A stretch of DNA of 64,000 nucleotides, taken from NCBI RefSeq assembly GCF_002263215.1, contig NZ_NLFK01000001.1, positions 372,001 to 436,000 on the forward strand. The letters run 5' to 3'. Made by a program: the position numbers and the translations under genes. The notes under the pieces were generated by a model. The model searched no databases and was not told the origin of the DNA. It saw nothing but the letters and a program-made list of their open reading frames with translations. Origin of the DNA: Actinobacillus seminis. GTDB taxonomy: Bacteria; Pseudomonadota; Gammaproteobacteria; Enterobacterales; Pasteurellaceae. Below, piece after piece: positions 19,524 through 29,881 of this stretch (positions are counted from its first letter, which is position 1; the number at the start of each line of letters is the position of its first letter).

Positions 19524-20046
19524 TCAAATCATCACTTCAAAATAGGTCATCTCTCCAGCTTCACGATTTGGTACAGGGAAAAGCCTTACAGTAAGCGGTT
19601 TATTCAAACGAAATGCCATGGTACCAATATCTCGCATTAAGGCAGAAATTTATTCAACCGTGGCATTACAATGAATGGGTACAGTATCTAACCCAATGCC
19701 ACATGATATTAAGGGTTGCGACATAGTTTCGTAGCAATCGCTAAAGAATTGGTTATGGTCGGTTTTTGGTACCTTTTCAGGACTTCCACCAACAAATCCG
19801 GTGTTTCAAATCCAATGACAAAACTATTTGGCACATCACTGCCGTGATAACCCGCGGGGAAATAAGGGATAAATGGAATAGCAGGCACCAACAAATCAAA
19901 CTCTTGTTTAGCAAGTTTTAACGCCTCCGCCCGGCTTTGTTAATCCGCATTGAGCGACAAAACAGGGTCACTGTTCTTACGCGGCAAAGAAGTTTCGTTT
20001 GCTCCAAAGAAATAGCATATTGGTTGATAATGTTGGTAGATTGCAT
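19524..20046 (-). pseudogene. DUF711-family protein, decayed pseudogene
   Basis: The minus strand holds broken pieces of a DUF711 (PF05167) protein, a conserved family of unknown function. Reading from the ATG at 20046: MQSTNIINQYAISL, then IPFIPYFPAGYHGSDVPNSF and a segment with GFETPDLLVEVLK. After frame changes come ISCGIGLDTVPIH, then a TGA-type break, then ISALMRDIGTMAFRLNKPL and RLFPVPNREAGEMTYF to a stop at 19524. The last pieces match the conserved C-terminal end of the family (GIGLDxVPI...RxxPxPxxxAG). Much of the roughly 400-residue protein is missing, so internal deletions occurred in addition to frameshifts. It belongs to the accessory stretch between hisC and serC. Confidence 0.6.
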
Positions 20047-20079
20047 ACGAATGTCCTTATTATGAATAGGACTTGTAGT

Positions 20080-23000
20080 TTATCCGCTCGTTAGCTCATC
20101 TGTAATCACTTCCGCCTGATCCAACACAAACTGAATCGCCTCATCGCATTTGTCAGGCGGATATTTGAATAAACGCAAGGTAATTCGCACCAAGTTACGC
20201 ATTTTCGCGCGAACAGCTTCTTTGTATTGCCAATCAATAGTCGCGGATTTGCGCAGCTTATCAGTAATTGCTTTCGCCAGATTTTTCAGGGTTTCATCGC
20301 CCAGTTCACGCACCGCACTTTCATTGCACGCCAGCGCATTATAAAAAGCAATTTCCGCAGGCGATAAGCCTAACTTCTCGCCACGTTCTAAACGTTCCGT
20401 GAAATCTTTTGCCATCGTAATCAACTCATTCAGCACTTCTAAAATGCTAATGGTGTGATTATTATATTTACGCATTGCTTCCGCTAAGCGTTGCTCGAAA
20501 TCCTTTTGTACCGCAATATTCACGCCGCCTTTGTTCTGAATTTCAGCACGAAGGTAACGCTCTACCGCCAGCAACCACAGGTTTTTCGTGTTACTTTTCC
20601 CAATTTTGTCTAAAAATTTTTCAGACAACAAACTGATATTCGGCTGATCGCGATGTAACATATCCAGTAAATTCACCGCGCCATTTGCTTGCACCGCGCG
20701 ATTGATGAGCTTCACCAATTCCAACTGACGATCTGCCATATTGGTTTCACTGCTTGGCGAACGCTTCGCAATAATCGCTCGCACTGCATCATAAAATGCC
20801 AATTCTTTCTGATAAGGCTTCACATCAAGCGAATTACCGCACAAGCAATAGCCTTTTTTCGCACTGCGCACCGCATTCAAAAAGGCTTTTCGGCGAGAAT
20901 TTTCTGTTAAAGTGCGGTCATTTTGAGCTTTATTTTCTTGATGATCTAATGCAAGAATATGGTTTGCCCCACCATAATTTGATGGAACAACACCGTTTCA
21001 TCTTCTAATTGCAACGCATCAAACAGTTTAAAACTTTCGCCTTTCACGGGAGTGGCAAATTGCCCACGAATAATATCGATATGCTCCAACATCTTGGCTT
21101 TCACTTTCGCAATATCTACGGTAATTTCGCCCTTGCCTCTTGCGCGCGAATATTCCAATTTCGCTTCTTTCAGTTCTTCCGCAATGCCCACATAATCCAC
21201 AATCAACCCGCCATTTTCACTGCTTTTATTGCGGAACACACGGTTCACACGCGCAATCGCCTGCATCAAATTATGCCCACGCATTGGCTTATCAATATAA
21301 ATCGTATTACAGCAAGGCGCGTCAAACCCTGTCAGCCACATATCGCGCACGATCACGATTTTGAGCGGATCGTCAGGATCTTTAAAACGGCGTTCAAGTA
21401 GCTTTTTATCTTGCGGAGAATAAATATGCTTTTGGAGTTCATCAGGATCGCTTGCTGAGCCTGTCATCACAATTTTAATCGCGCCCTTATTCACATCATC
21501 GCTGTGCCAATCAGGGCGAAGTGCGGTGATTTTTTCGTACAATTTTACGCAAATTTGACGACTCATCGCCACCAACATCGCCTTACTTTCCAGCAGCGCA
21601 TTACGTTGCTCAAAATGTTGCACAAAATCTTCCGCAAGTCGTTGCAAACGCTCATCTGCACCCATCAACTTCTCACGCAAGCGGAAGTTATAAGTGTTTT
21701 CATCTTCGCCAAACAAATCTTGCGCTTCTTGCACCGCACTTTCAAACTCGCTACTTGCATCAATCTTAATTTGACGTGCTTCATAAAATAACGGTACCGT
21801 TGCCCCATCATCCACCGCATCATCAAAGTCATAAATCGACACATATTGACCAAATACCGCCTGTGTATCTTTATCATCAAGGCTAATCGGCGTGCCAGTA
21901 AAACCAATAAAAGAGGCATTGGGCAAAGCATCACGCAAATGCTTCGCATAACCCACACGATACGCCCCTGTTTGCGTACTTTGGTTTACTTTCAAACTTT
22001 GGTTAAAACCATATTGTGAACGGTGTGCCTCATCGCTGATCACAATAATGTTATGGCGTTCATTTAAAATCGGGTGTGTATTTTCACCATCTTGCAAGCC
22101 AAATTTTTGAATAGTGGTAAAAATCACACCGCCTGTTTCACGTTTCGCCAACTCCTCACGCAACGCCTCCCTGCCGTCGGCTTGCACAGGCAACTGACGA
22201 ATTAAATCCTGCCCGCCCGAAAAGGTAGCAAAAAGCTGACCGTCCAAATCATTGCGGTCGGTAACGACAACAATGCTCGGATTACGCAATTCAGGCTGCG
22301 ACAACAACTTCGCCGCATAAAACAACATCGAAATCGACTTGCCAGAACCTTGCGTGTGCCACATCACACCAATCTTGCCATTCCCCTGCTCACCTGCTGC
22401 AAGAAGCGTACATTCCACCGCCTCATTCACACCATAAAACTGATGATAAGCCGCAATTTTCTTGATTAAACGACCGCTTGTCACACGCTCAAACAGCACA
22501 AAATTTTGGATATAATTCAGCAAATTTTCAGGCGTAAACAAGCCATTCACCAAGCCTTGCAACTCATTTTCAAATAACACTCGTTGCTTTAACTTCTCGT
22601 CCACCACACGCCAAGAGGTAAAACGCTCCAAATCCGCCGTAAGCGAACCGACTTTCGCCTGCACGCCATCGCTAATCACCAACACCTGATTGTAAACAAA
22701 CAGATCGCCAATTTCCTGTTTATAAGTCTGCAACTGGTTAAACGCCTGCGGCAAATCCGCATTTTCCGTGAGCGGATTTTTCAGCTCCACCACCACAGGC
22801 AAACCATTGATATAACCAATCACATCAGGACGGCGATTGCCCTTTTTGCCCAAAATCGTCAGCTGGTTCACCACATCAAAACAGTTATTTTCAAGCGTTT
22901 GGAAATCAATCAAACGTGCAAATTCCACCTTTTGCTCATCATTGGCACGATACTCCACCCGCACGCCCTCACGCAAATAGCGATACGCCTGCTGATTACG

Positions 23001-23248
23001 CTCCGCCAAATCCATAATATCCGTCTTGCACACCAACGCCACACCTCATCAACCGTTGCAGACGGCAATTGCGGATTTAACCGCATAACCGTCTCACGCA
23101 ACCGCTCACGAAAAATCACCTCGTCGGTGCGCAACCGCCAAGAATTTTCCCCATCAACATTGATGGTCGAACCGTGCGTATATTGCCAACCCAAACGAAT
23201 AAAACCCTGCAAACAGGCTTGTTCAATCGTGTTTTCATTGATGAGCAT
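20080..23248 (-). pseudogene. hsdR: Type I restriction enzyme R subunit, frame broken twice, no hsdM or hsdS
   Basis: HsdR is the ATP-driven translocase and nuclease of type I restriction systems. Three consecutive pieces together give about 1056 residues, a full-length R subunit. Piece 1 starts at the ATG 23248 (AAGGA ribosome site; MLINENTIEQACLQGFIRLGW). Piece 2 (to 20946) has the PD-ExK nuclease strand GLPVVVELKNP, Walker A in HTQGSGKSISMLFYAAKLL, the DEAH box VISDEAHRSQYG and FIGFTGTPI. Piece 3 is the helical C-terminal domain. The breaks, near 23043 and 20972, are each explained by loss of one G from a G run (giving EVWALVCKT and VGANHILALDH when restored). No hsdM or hsdS is near, so even an intact HsdR would lack its partners here. 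Confidence 0.85.
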
Positions 23249-23349
23249 AGGTTTTTCCTTGTTTAATTTTGTTTTTTGTGATGTTGATTCCAAAATGGAA
23301 ATGATTGTTTGTGTTTTTAAATTATTCGTTTTATTAATTTTGCATTTAC

Positions 23350-23483
23350 GGACGCCAGCGTGGCGTCCCTACATTCACGTTGTGAATGTATTTGGGATAT
23401 TTAAAATTCCGTTAAACCCTTTGCGTTTTGTTTTTCGTAAAATTTTAATTCGAAGTCATCGTAGGGACGCCACGCTGGCGTCC
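23350..23483. repeat. Palindrome-bounded repeat, left copy (REP/BIME-like)
   Basis: The unit starts with the palindrome GGACGCCAGCGTGGCGTCC (23350-23368) and ends with GGACGCCACGCTGGCGTCC (23465-23483). Just inside is a second hairpin TACATTCAC-GTT-GTGAATGTA (23370-23390). A related unit of nearly the same length lies at 24086-24221 in the same orientation, and a REP-associated transposase gene sits between them. Further small hairpins (GAACGG/CCGTTC near 23508; ATTGCGAC/GTCGCAAT at 23525-23543) lead up to that gene. Confidence 0.85.
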
Positions 23484-23565
23484 GTTTTAAGACACGCCGG
23501 TGTCCGTGAACGGTTTACCGTTCAATTGCGACATTGTCGCAATAAATTTTCATTTAAGGTTTATT

Positions 23566-24057
23566 ATGAATTATCCAAATCGTCAATCCGTCCGTGTAAA
23601 ATGGAATACATACCAAAACGGCTGTTATTTCATTACCGTTTGCACTAAAAACAAAATGCATTATTTTGGTGAAATTATTAATAACGAAATGCAATTCACA
23701 CCATTGGGATTGGAATTGCAAAAAATTATCGAAAACACACCGCTTGTACGTAACGATCAATATATTGAAATCCCGATTTATACCGTAATGCCAAATCATT
23801 TCCTTTTTATTATCACCATCAATTACGAAACGGATCGACATCAACATTATTTCGGTGCACAACGCAAAAATTTATCGTCCATTGTGCGTGGGATTAAATC
23901 CAAATTAACCAGTTTTGCCATTCAAAATAACATTTCATTTCAATGGCAATCGAGATTTCACGAACATATCATTAAAAATGAACGTGCGTTTTCCTATATT
24001 TAGGATTATGTGCAAAACAATGTTATAAACTGGTTGCAAGATTGTTTTTACAAATAA
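23566..24057 (+). pseudogene. REP-associated tyrosine transposase (RAYT), inactivated
   Basis: An IS200/IS605-like Y1 transposase of the REP-associated subgroup, single-domain and about 163 codons long. Recognisable are VRVKWNTYQNGCYFITVCTKNKMHYFGEI (first strand), the IPIYTVMPNH segment where the HUH metal motif normally lies, and FHEHIIKNERAF...DYVQNNVINW (catalytic helix and tail). Three lesions are seen. The usual MPNHVHxI is here MPNHFLFI, losing the second His. The family's catalytic Tyr in FY(D/E)HI is His. A TAG stop (24001) interrupts the frame, which otherwise continues to 24057. The matching repeats on both sides are its presumed substrates. The ATG at 23566 matches the family start. 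Confidence 0.8.
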
Positions 24058-24085
24058 ACATTTTATGTTGGTTGATATTTTTTTC

Positions 24086-24221
24086 GGACACCAGCATGGC
24101 GTCCCCATATTCACTACGTTAATATATTTTTGGATATTTAAAATATCGTTAAACCATTTATATTTTATTAATTCGTAAACCCTTAATCCGAAGTCATTGT
24201 AGGGACGCCACGCTGGCGTCC
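24086..24221. repeat. Palindrome-bounded repeat, right copy (REP/BIME-like)
   Basis: This is the second copy of the unit at 23350-23483. Its left palindrome is degenerate (GGACACCAGCATGGCGTCC, 24086-24104) and its right one is perfect (GGACGCCACGCTGGCGTCC, 24203-24221). The interior is related (TTTTGGATATTTAAAAT, CGTTAAACC, TCCGAAGTCATTGTAGGG), with many point differences. Direct orientation of both copies around the transposase gene suggests a mobile or formerly mobile unit. Confidence 0.83.
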
Positions 24222-24243
24222 GTAAAACATTACATTCTTTAAC

Positions 24244-25326
24244 TTACTGATTTTCTTGTTCAAACTTCTGCATAAACGAAATCAACGCTTGTACGCCTTC
24301 AATTGGCATGGCATTATAAATAGAAGCACGCATTCCGCCTAATACTTTGTGACCTTTTAAAGCTTGTAAACCGTTGGCAGCGGCTTTGGCGACAAATTTA
24401 GCGTTCAGTTCGTCGTTGCCTGTGGTGAAGGTGACATTCATTAAAGAGCGGTTGTTTTTCGCCACTATATTGCGGTAAAAACAGCTTTGGTCGAGGAAGT
24501 TGTAGAGTAATTCGGCTTTGGCTTGGTTGCGTTTTTCAACTTCGGCTAATCCGCCGATATTAAGCAAATGCTTAAATACCAAGGAACAAAGATACCACGC
24601 AAACGTCGGCGGTGTATTGATCATGGAATCGCTGTTAGCTTGGGTTTCGTAATTCCAAATAGACGGTGTCGTTTTGCGTGCTTTGCCGATCAGATCTTCA
24701 CGCACAATCACAATCGTAATCCCTGCCGGACCTAAGTTTTTTTGCGCTCCGGCATAAATTAAGCCAAATTGGCTGATGTCGATTTTGCGGGAAAGAATAT
24801 TAGACGACATATCCGCGACCAACACCGCGTTGCCCACTTTCGGTACCTCAAAAATCTCTACTCCACTGATGGTTTCATTTGGGCAATAATGTACATAATC
24901 ATATTGTTCCGCGATATCGGAAAAATCCAAATTACTCACTTTTAATTCGTCGCCCGGCGCTAAAATATTCACTTCGTCAATGTCACAAAAATTGCGCGCT
25001 TCCTTTGCTGCGATGGCTGACCAATGTCCTCCGGTTAAATATAACGCTTTGCCTTTTTCACCAATTAAATTCATTGGGATTGCGGCAAATTGCCCTCTTG
25101 CGCCACCTTGCAAAAACAGGATTTTGTAATTTTCCGGAATATGGTAAAGCTTGCGAAAATCAACAATCGACTCGTTGATCATATCCATAAACAATTTCCC
25201 ACGGTGGCTCACTTCCATTACGGAAGTATGTTGATCTTGCCAATTTAACAATTCACTTTTCGCTTTTTCCAAAACGGGTGTTGGAATCATCGCAGGACCT
25301 GCACTAAAATTATAAACTTGTGTCAT
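24244..25326 (-). CDS. serC: Phosphoserine aminotransferase
   Basis: A 360-residue class V PLP aminotransferase, which makes 3-phosphoserine from 3-phosphohydroxypyruvate; it also serves pyridoxine synthesis. The signatures are YNFSAGPAMIPTPVLEKA, FLQGGARGQFAAIPMNL, ADMSSNILSR and the PLP lysine in YAGAQKNLGPAGIT. The C-terminal KGHKVLGGMRASIYNAMPIEGVQAL is typical. The ATG at 25326 was chosen because AGGAA lies just upstream and it gives the family N-terminus; the frame is open for 49 codons further without a ribosome site. Confidence 0.96.
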   Translation of the reverse strand: MTQVYNFSAGPAMIPTPVLEKAKSELLNWQDQHTSVMEVSHRGKLFMDMINESIVDFRKLYHIPENYKILFLQGGARGQFAAIPMNLIGEKGKALYLTGGHWSAIAAKEARNFCDIDEVNILAPGDELKVSNLDFSDIAEQYDYVHYCPNETISGVEIFEVPKVGNAVLVADMSSNILSRKIDISQFGLIYAGAQKNLGPAGITIVIVREDLIGKARKTTPSIWNYETQANSDSMINTPPTFAWYLCSLVFKHLLNIGGLAEVEKRNQAKAELLYNFLDQSCFYRNIVAKNNRSLMNVTFTTGNDELNAKFVAKAAANGLQALKGHKVLGGMRASIYNAMPIEGVQALISFMQKFEQENQ

Positions 25327-25526
25327 GTCGTGTTTCCTATAAATCAAAATAAATAAAAACGATTTTGTAGTTTTATCACCACATGAGATGATAGGCAATG
25401 ACTTTATTCCATTATGCGAAAATTTTCCGGATATTTGAGAAAAACGTATTGAATACTTTGACGAATTCGGCAAAAAATACTACATTATGAGGCAGTTAAT
25501 TTAATTTTAAGCAAGAGAGTGAATTT

Positions 25527-25865
25527 ATGGAAAATGTCAATAAACAATCCTTCCAAGAAGTATTGGAGTATGTGCGTATGTATCGTTTAAAAAACAAGTT
25601 ATTACGTGATATGAATGATAATAACCGCAAAATCCGTGATAACCAAAAAAGGGTGTTGTTGTTAGACAATCTTAACCAATATATTCGTGATGATATGAGC
25701 ATTGAAGATGTGCGCGTGATTATTGAAAATATGCGTGACGATTATGAAACACGCGTTGATGATTACACCATTCGTAATGCGGAATTATCCAAACAGCGTC
25801 GCGAAATCAGTACAAAAATGAAAGAGCAAAAAAAAGCACACGCTGAATTATTAAAAACTAAATAA
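25527..25865 (+). CDS. tmaR: TmaR/YeeX family protein (DUF496)
   Basis: A 112-residue, highly charged, mostly helical protein of the DUF496 family. In E. coli TmaR (YeeX) forms polar clusters and controls the localisation and activity of PTS enzyme I. The whole protein matches the family: [36 protein letters not shown], and a long coiled coil to the C-terminus ([23 protein letters not shown]). AAGAGAG precedes the ATG. It is a single-gene unit with its own terminator, between serC and zipA. Confidence 0.88.
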   Translation: MENVNKQSFQEVLEYVRMYRLKNKLLRDMNDNNRKIRDNQKRVLLLDNLNQYIRDDMSIEDVRVIIENMRDDYETRVDDYTIRNAELSKQRREISTKMKEQKKAHAELLKTK

Positions 25866-25890
25866 GATTTTGGAAAAATAAACAAAAAAT

Positions 25891-25920
25891 GACCGCCCTT
25901 TAAAAGGACGGTCTCTTTTT
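25891..25920. terminator. Terminator between tmaR and zipA
   Basis: GACCGCCCTT pairs imperfectly with AAGGACGGTC and is followed by TCTTTTT, 25 bases after the tmaR stop. Confidence 0.65.
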
Positions 25921-25935
25921 ACCGTTTTTTATCTT

Positions 25936-27018
25936 TTACGATTTTTTCACGCGATTTAAGTAATCCTGTTCATCTTGCGCAGTAAAAATTTGCTGTTGAT
26001 CCGTTAACACAAAACCGCCCAACTCTTCCGCCAAGTTTTTAGCCGTGCGGATCATCATGCGTAAATTGGTAAGATCATCACCATGTTGTGACGGTAACTG
26101 CATAAATAACACCACACCTACAGTATGGAAATCCGCCATATTATAAGGATCAAAGATTCCCGGATCTTGAATATTCGCCACGCTGAATAAAATCGGGCTG
26201 GAAATACTCAAATCTAAATGGCGATGATAAATTTGCTGCGCACCATAAATAAAGCCTAAATTATCCAAGGCTTGCACCAATAATTCGCCACCGAAGAAAC
26301 AGTTTTCCGGTGCCACAATATAAAGCAACATAAACGCATTATCTTGTTCCGCTTGATTGTTATTAACTTCATGTTGTTGCGCTTGTGGTTGCACCATTTC
26401 CTCTATCTCAATTTTGGCGCTTGGCTCCAAAGCAGCGGATTGTACAGAAGGTGCCGCACGAGATAATTTAGCCGCCGGTTGCAATGCGGCATCCGCCAGT
26501 TGTTGACGCAATTGTTCGGAAGACAAATCCACCACATTATCTTGCGACTCAAGCTCAGCAATGGAACGCTCGGCAATAGAACGCTGCGACACATTGCGGT
26601 TACCGGTTGGATAAAATTCTTCTTGAACGGTGGTGGCTTGCGAAGCAGTCGGCGAGTTCGGCAAGCTAATCTTAATTTGGCTGACCGCTTGTTCAACATT
26701 TTGGATATCATGCTGATAGGTTTGAGGATCTTCTCGCATTTCATCAAAGTTTAGTGATTGTTGCGTTGCTTGCGACGCGATTGGAGGGGCAGACGGTACC
26801 GACGCGGTAAAAGAATTATTAGCAGTTTGCGAGGAATTAAGCGTCTGCTCTTGCGAGTAAATTTGGTTGTCTTGTACTTGAACGCGCGAATCTTTAGTAA
26901 AGGTATTCGCATTTTGAAAATACTGTGATTTTTCACGTCGATTTGCCCATAATCCATGGGCAACCAAAATAATTAAGGCTATCACTCCTAAAATAATTAA
27001 AATCGTGTTTAAATCCAT
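25936..27018 (-). CDS. zipA: Cell division protein ZipA
   Basis: A 360-residue ZipA, which tethers FtsZ to the inner membrane in the early divisome. The N-terminal membrane anchor is MDLNTILIILGVIALIILVAHGLWANRREKSQYF, followed by a basic stretch and a long Gln/Ser/Pro-rich linker (about 40-225). The C-terminal FtsZ-binding domain (about 235-350) reads FMLLYIVAPENCFFGGELLVQALDNLGFIYG, FSVANIQDPGIFDPYNMADF and GVVLFMQLPSQHGDDLTNLRMM. The start at 27018 puts the anchor at the N-terminus with AGGGA just upstream. It is divergent from cysZ, as in E. coli. Confidence 0.95.
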   Translation of the reverse strand: MDLNTILIILGVIALIILVAHGLWANRREKSQYFQNANTFTKDSRVQVQDNQIYSQEQTLNSSQTANNSFTASVPSAPPIASQATQQSLNFDEMREDPQTYQHDIQNVEQAVSQIKISLPNSPTASQATTVQEEFYPTGNRNVSQRSIAERSIAELESQDNVVDLSSEQLRQQLADAALQPAAKLSRAAPSVQSAALEPSAKIEIEEMVQPQAQQHEVNNNQAEQDNAFMLLYIVAPENCFFGGELLVQALDNLGFIYGAQQIYHRHLDLSISSPILFSVANIQDPGIFDPYNMADFHTVGVVLFMQLPSQHGDDLTNLRMMIRTAKNLAEELGGFVLTDQQQIFTAQDEQDYLNRVKKS

Positions 27019-27162
27019 TATGAGATCCCTCGTTATCGTTACTTCACAGGACAAATTTTTATTTAGCTTATCACATTTTATTCTTGCGGTGATATGCAAA
27101 AATTGATTTTTTTCACCGCACTTTGTATTCTTATCGCTCATTTGACTTTAAAGAGAATTATT

Positions 27163-27993
27163 ATGCAACAATCTGAACTAAAGTTAGGTTTTCACTATTT
27201 TATCATGGGCTGGCACTTAATCATGAAACCCGGATTAAGACGTTTTGTGATCCTGCCTATCTTGTTGAATATTTTATTACTTAGCGGGTTATTTTGGGTT
27301 TTGTTATCGCAAATTAACTATTTGATTAATAATCTGATTGACTATATTCCGGATTGGTTAAGCTGGCTAAGTGGTATTTTGCTGATATTATCCATTTTGA
27401 TGATCCTAATTTTATTCTATTTTATTTTCACCACGCTGTCGGGCTTTATTGCGGCACCCTTTAACAGTTTGTTGGCGGAAAAAGTGGAAAAAATGCTGAC
27501 GGGTGAGAACTTATTAGACGGAGGTGCCATGGATTTTGTCAAAGACGTACCAAGAATGTTGGCGCGCGAATGGCAAAAATTAGTTTATAGCCTGCCTAAA
27601 CTTATTATCTTGTTTTTATTAGGTTTTATTCCGGTTTTAGGGCAAAGTATCGTACCGATTTTAACCTTTATATTTACTGTTTGGATGATGGCAATTCAAT
27701 ATTGCGACTACCCTTTTGATAACCATAAAATTCCTTTCGGCATTATGAAAACCGAGTTGGCGGAAAAACGTTCTATGACTTTAACATTTGGTACGTTAGT
27801 CACCTGCTTTACCTTTGTGCCGTTGTTAAACTTGGTGATTATTCCGGTCGCGGTTTGCGGCGCCACTGCAATGTGGGTCGGTACTTATCGGGATAATCTG
27901 GCGTTTAATATTAATCTAAGCAAAACCGGTACAGATGTAGTAGTACATTCTTATCGCACCGAGTTACAAAACAAAGCGAGTGGCAATGTCTGA
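27163..27993 (+). CDS. cysZ: Sulfate transporter CysZ
   Basis: A 276-residue inner-membrane protein that admits sulfate for cysteine synthesis. The family N-terminus ([32 protein letters not shown]) and hydrophobic segments at about 30-52, 68-98, 150-172 and 208-235 are visible, with [16 protein letters not shown] and [15 protein letters not shown] between them. The ATG at 27163 (AAAGAGA upstream) was chosen over an upstream frame extension. cysK lies 120 bases downstream on the same strand, a functional pair as in enterics. Confidence 0.94.
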   Translation: MQQSELKLGFHYFIMGWHLIMKPGLRRFVILPILLNILLLSGLFWVLLSQINYLINNLIDYIPDWLSWLSGILLILSILMILILFYFIFTTLSGFIAAPFNSLLAEKVEKMLTGENLLDGGAMDFVKDVPRMLAREWQKLVYSLPKLIILFLLGFIPVLGQSIVPILTFIFTVWMMAIQYCDYPFDNHKIPFGIMKTELAEKRSMTLTFGTLVTCFTFVPLLNLVIIPVAVCGATAMWVGTYRDNLAFNINLSKTGTDVVVHSYRTELQNKASGNV

Positions 27994-28113
27994 TTAAATA
28001 GCATTTGGTTATAAAATATAGCTAATAACTATTTTTTTATTCTAAAAGCCTGTGCTAAAAATAAACGCAACTGAACACATCATGTTAAATCATAAACCAA
28101 AGGGGATTTTTTT

Positions 28114-29061
28114 ATGACAATTTATGCAGATAACTCATATTCTATCGGCAACACGCCATTAGTTCGTTTAAAACATTTCGGCAACAATAATATCGTAGTC
28201 AAAGTAGAAGGGCGCAACCCGAGTTTTAGCGTCAAATGTCGTATTGGTGCGAACATGGTATGGCAAGCAGAAAAAGACGGTACATTAACCAAAGAGAAAG
28301 AAATTGTTGATGCAACCAGTGGTAATACCGGTATTGCGTTAGCTTATGTTGCCGCCGCGCGTGGCTATAAAATTACCTTAACCATGCCGGAAACCATGAG
28401 TTTAGAGCGTAAACGTTTATTGCGCGGTTTAGGCGTAAACTTAGTGTTAACTGAAGGCGCAAAAGGGATGAAAGGTGCGATTGCCAAAGCGGAAGAAATT
28501 GTAGCGTCAGATCCAAACCGTTATGTGATATTAAAACAATTTGAAAACCCAGCAAACCCAGCAATTCACCAACAAACTACCGGTCCTGAAATTTGGAACG
28601 ATACAGAAGGTAAAGTGGATGTGATCGTTGCAGGCGTAGGTACCGGCGGTACGATTACCGGTATCAGTCGCTATCTTAAACAAGATCAAGGTAAAAAAGT
28701 GATTTCTGTGGCGGTTGAACCGGAAGAATCCCCGGTAATCACTCAAACCCTTGCAGGTCAAGAAGTCAAACCGGGTTCACACAAAATTCAAGGTATCGGC
28801 GCCGGCTTTATTCCGAAAAATTTAGATCTTTCGTTGATCGACCGTGTTGAGCGCGTAAGTAGCGATTTGGCAATTGCCACTGCACGTCGTTTAATGGCAG
28901 AAGAAGGGATTCTTTCCGGAATTTCTTCCGGTGCAGCATTAGCCGCCGCCGATCGTCTGGCAAAATTGCCGGAGTTCGCCGATAAACTTATCGTGGTAAT
29001 TCTACCTTCAGCATCAGAACGTTATTTAAGCACCGCCTTATTTGATGGTATCGAGGGCTAA
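28114..29061 (+). CDS. cysK: Cysteine synthase A
   Basis: A 315-residue O-acetylserine sulfhydrylase, which makes cysteine from O-acetylserine and sulfide with PLP. The PLP lysine lies in [14 protein letters not shown] (family: N-P-x-x-S-V-K-x-R), and the substrate loop is [20 protein letters not shown]. The phosphate-binding loop [10 protein letters not shown] and the C-terminal [11 protein letters not shown] are conserved. Its upstream neighbour cysZ imports sulfate. AAAGGGG precedes the ATG. Confidence 0.97.
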   Translation: MTIYADNSYSIGNTPLVRLKHFGNNNIVVKVEGRNPSFSVKCRIGANMVWQAEKDGTLTKEKEIVDATSGNTGIALAYVAAARGYKITLTMPETMSLERKRLLRGLGVNLVLTEGAKGMKGAIAKAEEIVASDPNRYVILKQFENPANPAIHQQTTGPEIWNDTEGKVDVIVAGVGTGGTITGISRYLKQDQGKKVISVAVEPEESPVITQTLAGQEVKPGSHKIQGIGAGFIPKNLDLSLIDRVERVSSDLAIATARRLMAEEGILSGISSGAALAAADRLAKLPEFADKLIVVILPSASERYLSTALFDGIEG

Positions 29062-29076
29062 TTTATTTTCCCCTTG

Positions 29077-29112
29077 CGGTCAGATTCTCTCGCGGAACTG
29101 ACCGTTTTTTTT
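29077..29112 (+). terminator. Terminator of cysK
   Basis: CGGTCAG (29077-29083) and CTGACCG (29098-29104) pair and are followed by eight T; ATTC/GGAA extends the inner stem. Confidence 0.8.
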
Positions 29113-29250
29113 CTGTATTTACCGGCGCGTTAAGTGCGGTCAAAATTTTCCGTCTTTTAAGCAAAAATCACGATAAAAACCTAAGATCAAAAAACGGCTT
29201 TATGCTATGCTAACTCCTCACAAAAAAACCGCCACATTTTAGGGAATACA

Positions 29251-29850
29251 ATGCTAGATTTTGATTTATTTCACCAATACAAAGGATTAATTTTTGACAT
29301 GGATGGCACTGTCATCAACACCATGCCAAGCCATGCAAAAGCTTGGGAAATTGTCGGTAAAGAAATGGGTTATACCTTTGATGGCACCACCATATACCAT
29401 TTAGGCGGTGCGCCGGTTCGTGTCATTGCACAAACCATGATGCAAGAAGCCAATATGCCATTGGATCGCATTGAAGAAGTCATTCACTTAAAACGGGAAT
29501 GGGGGAAAAAATTACTATTACAAGAATCAACCTTATTGCCCGCTGCACAAGTAGTCAAACAGTTTTATCAGAAAAAACCCCTGGCGTTAGGCACGGGTTC
29601 CCATCGCGGGATGACCGAGCTATTGCTGGATAAATTTAATTTCCATCAATATTTTAACGCAGTGGTCACCGCCGAAGACGTGCATAAACACAAACCTGAA
29701 CCAGATACGTTTTTACGTTGTGCCGAATTAATTGACGTAGAAGCCAAAGATTGCTTAGTATTTGAAGATGCGGATTTGGGTATACAAGCCGGACTTGCCG
29801 CCGGAATGCAAGTTTTTGACGTACGCATTAATCAAATTATCCGCGCTTAA
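29251..29850 (+). CDS. yqaB: HAD-family sugar-phosphate phosphatase (YqaB type)
   Basis: A 199-residue haloacid dehalogenase-like phosphatase. In E. coli YqaB dephosphorylates fructose-1-phosphate and 6-phosphogluconate. Motif I is FDMDGTVINTMPSH (nucleophile Asp16 region), motif II is in ALGTGSHR, motif III is the Lys in HKHKPEPDTF, and motif IV is VFEDADLGIQAG. AGGGAATAC precedes the ATG. yqaA follows after 31 bases, the same pair as in E. coli. Confidence 0.92.
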   Translation: MLDFDLFHQYKGLIFDMDGTVINTMPSHAKAWEIVGKEMGYTFDGTTIYHLGGAPVRVIAQTMMQEANMPLDRIEEVIHLKREWGKKLLLQESTLLPAAQVVKQFYQKKPLALGTGSHRGMTELLLDKFNFHQYFNAVVTAEDVHKHKPEPDTFLRCAELIDVEAKDCLVFEDADLGIQAGLAAGMQVFDVRINQIIRA

Positions 29851-29881
29851 CGGTTGCGCGCCTTGGCAATAATATTGTGCT

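Noticed and set aside
23350-24221. CRISPR array
   Set aside because: The repeats are palindromes in pairs around a transposase, with no regular short spacers and no cas genes.
28000-28113. Regulatory RNA upstream of cysK
   Set aside because: AT-rich sequence without a stable stem or conserved motif.
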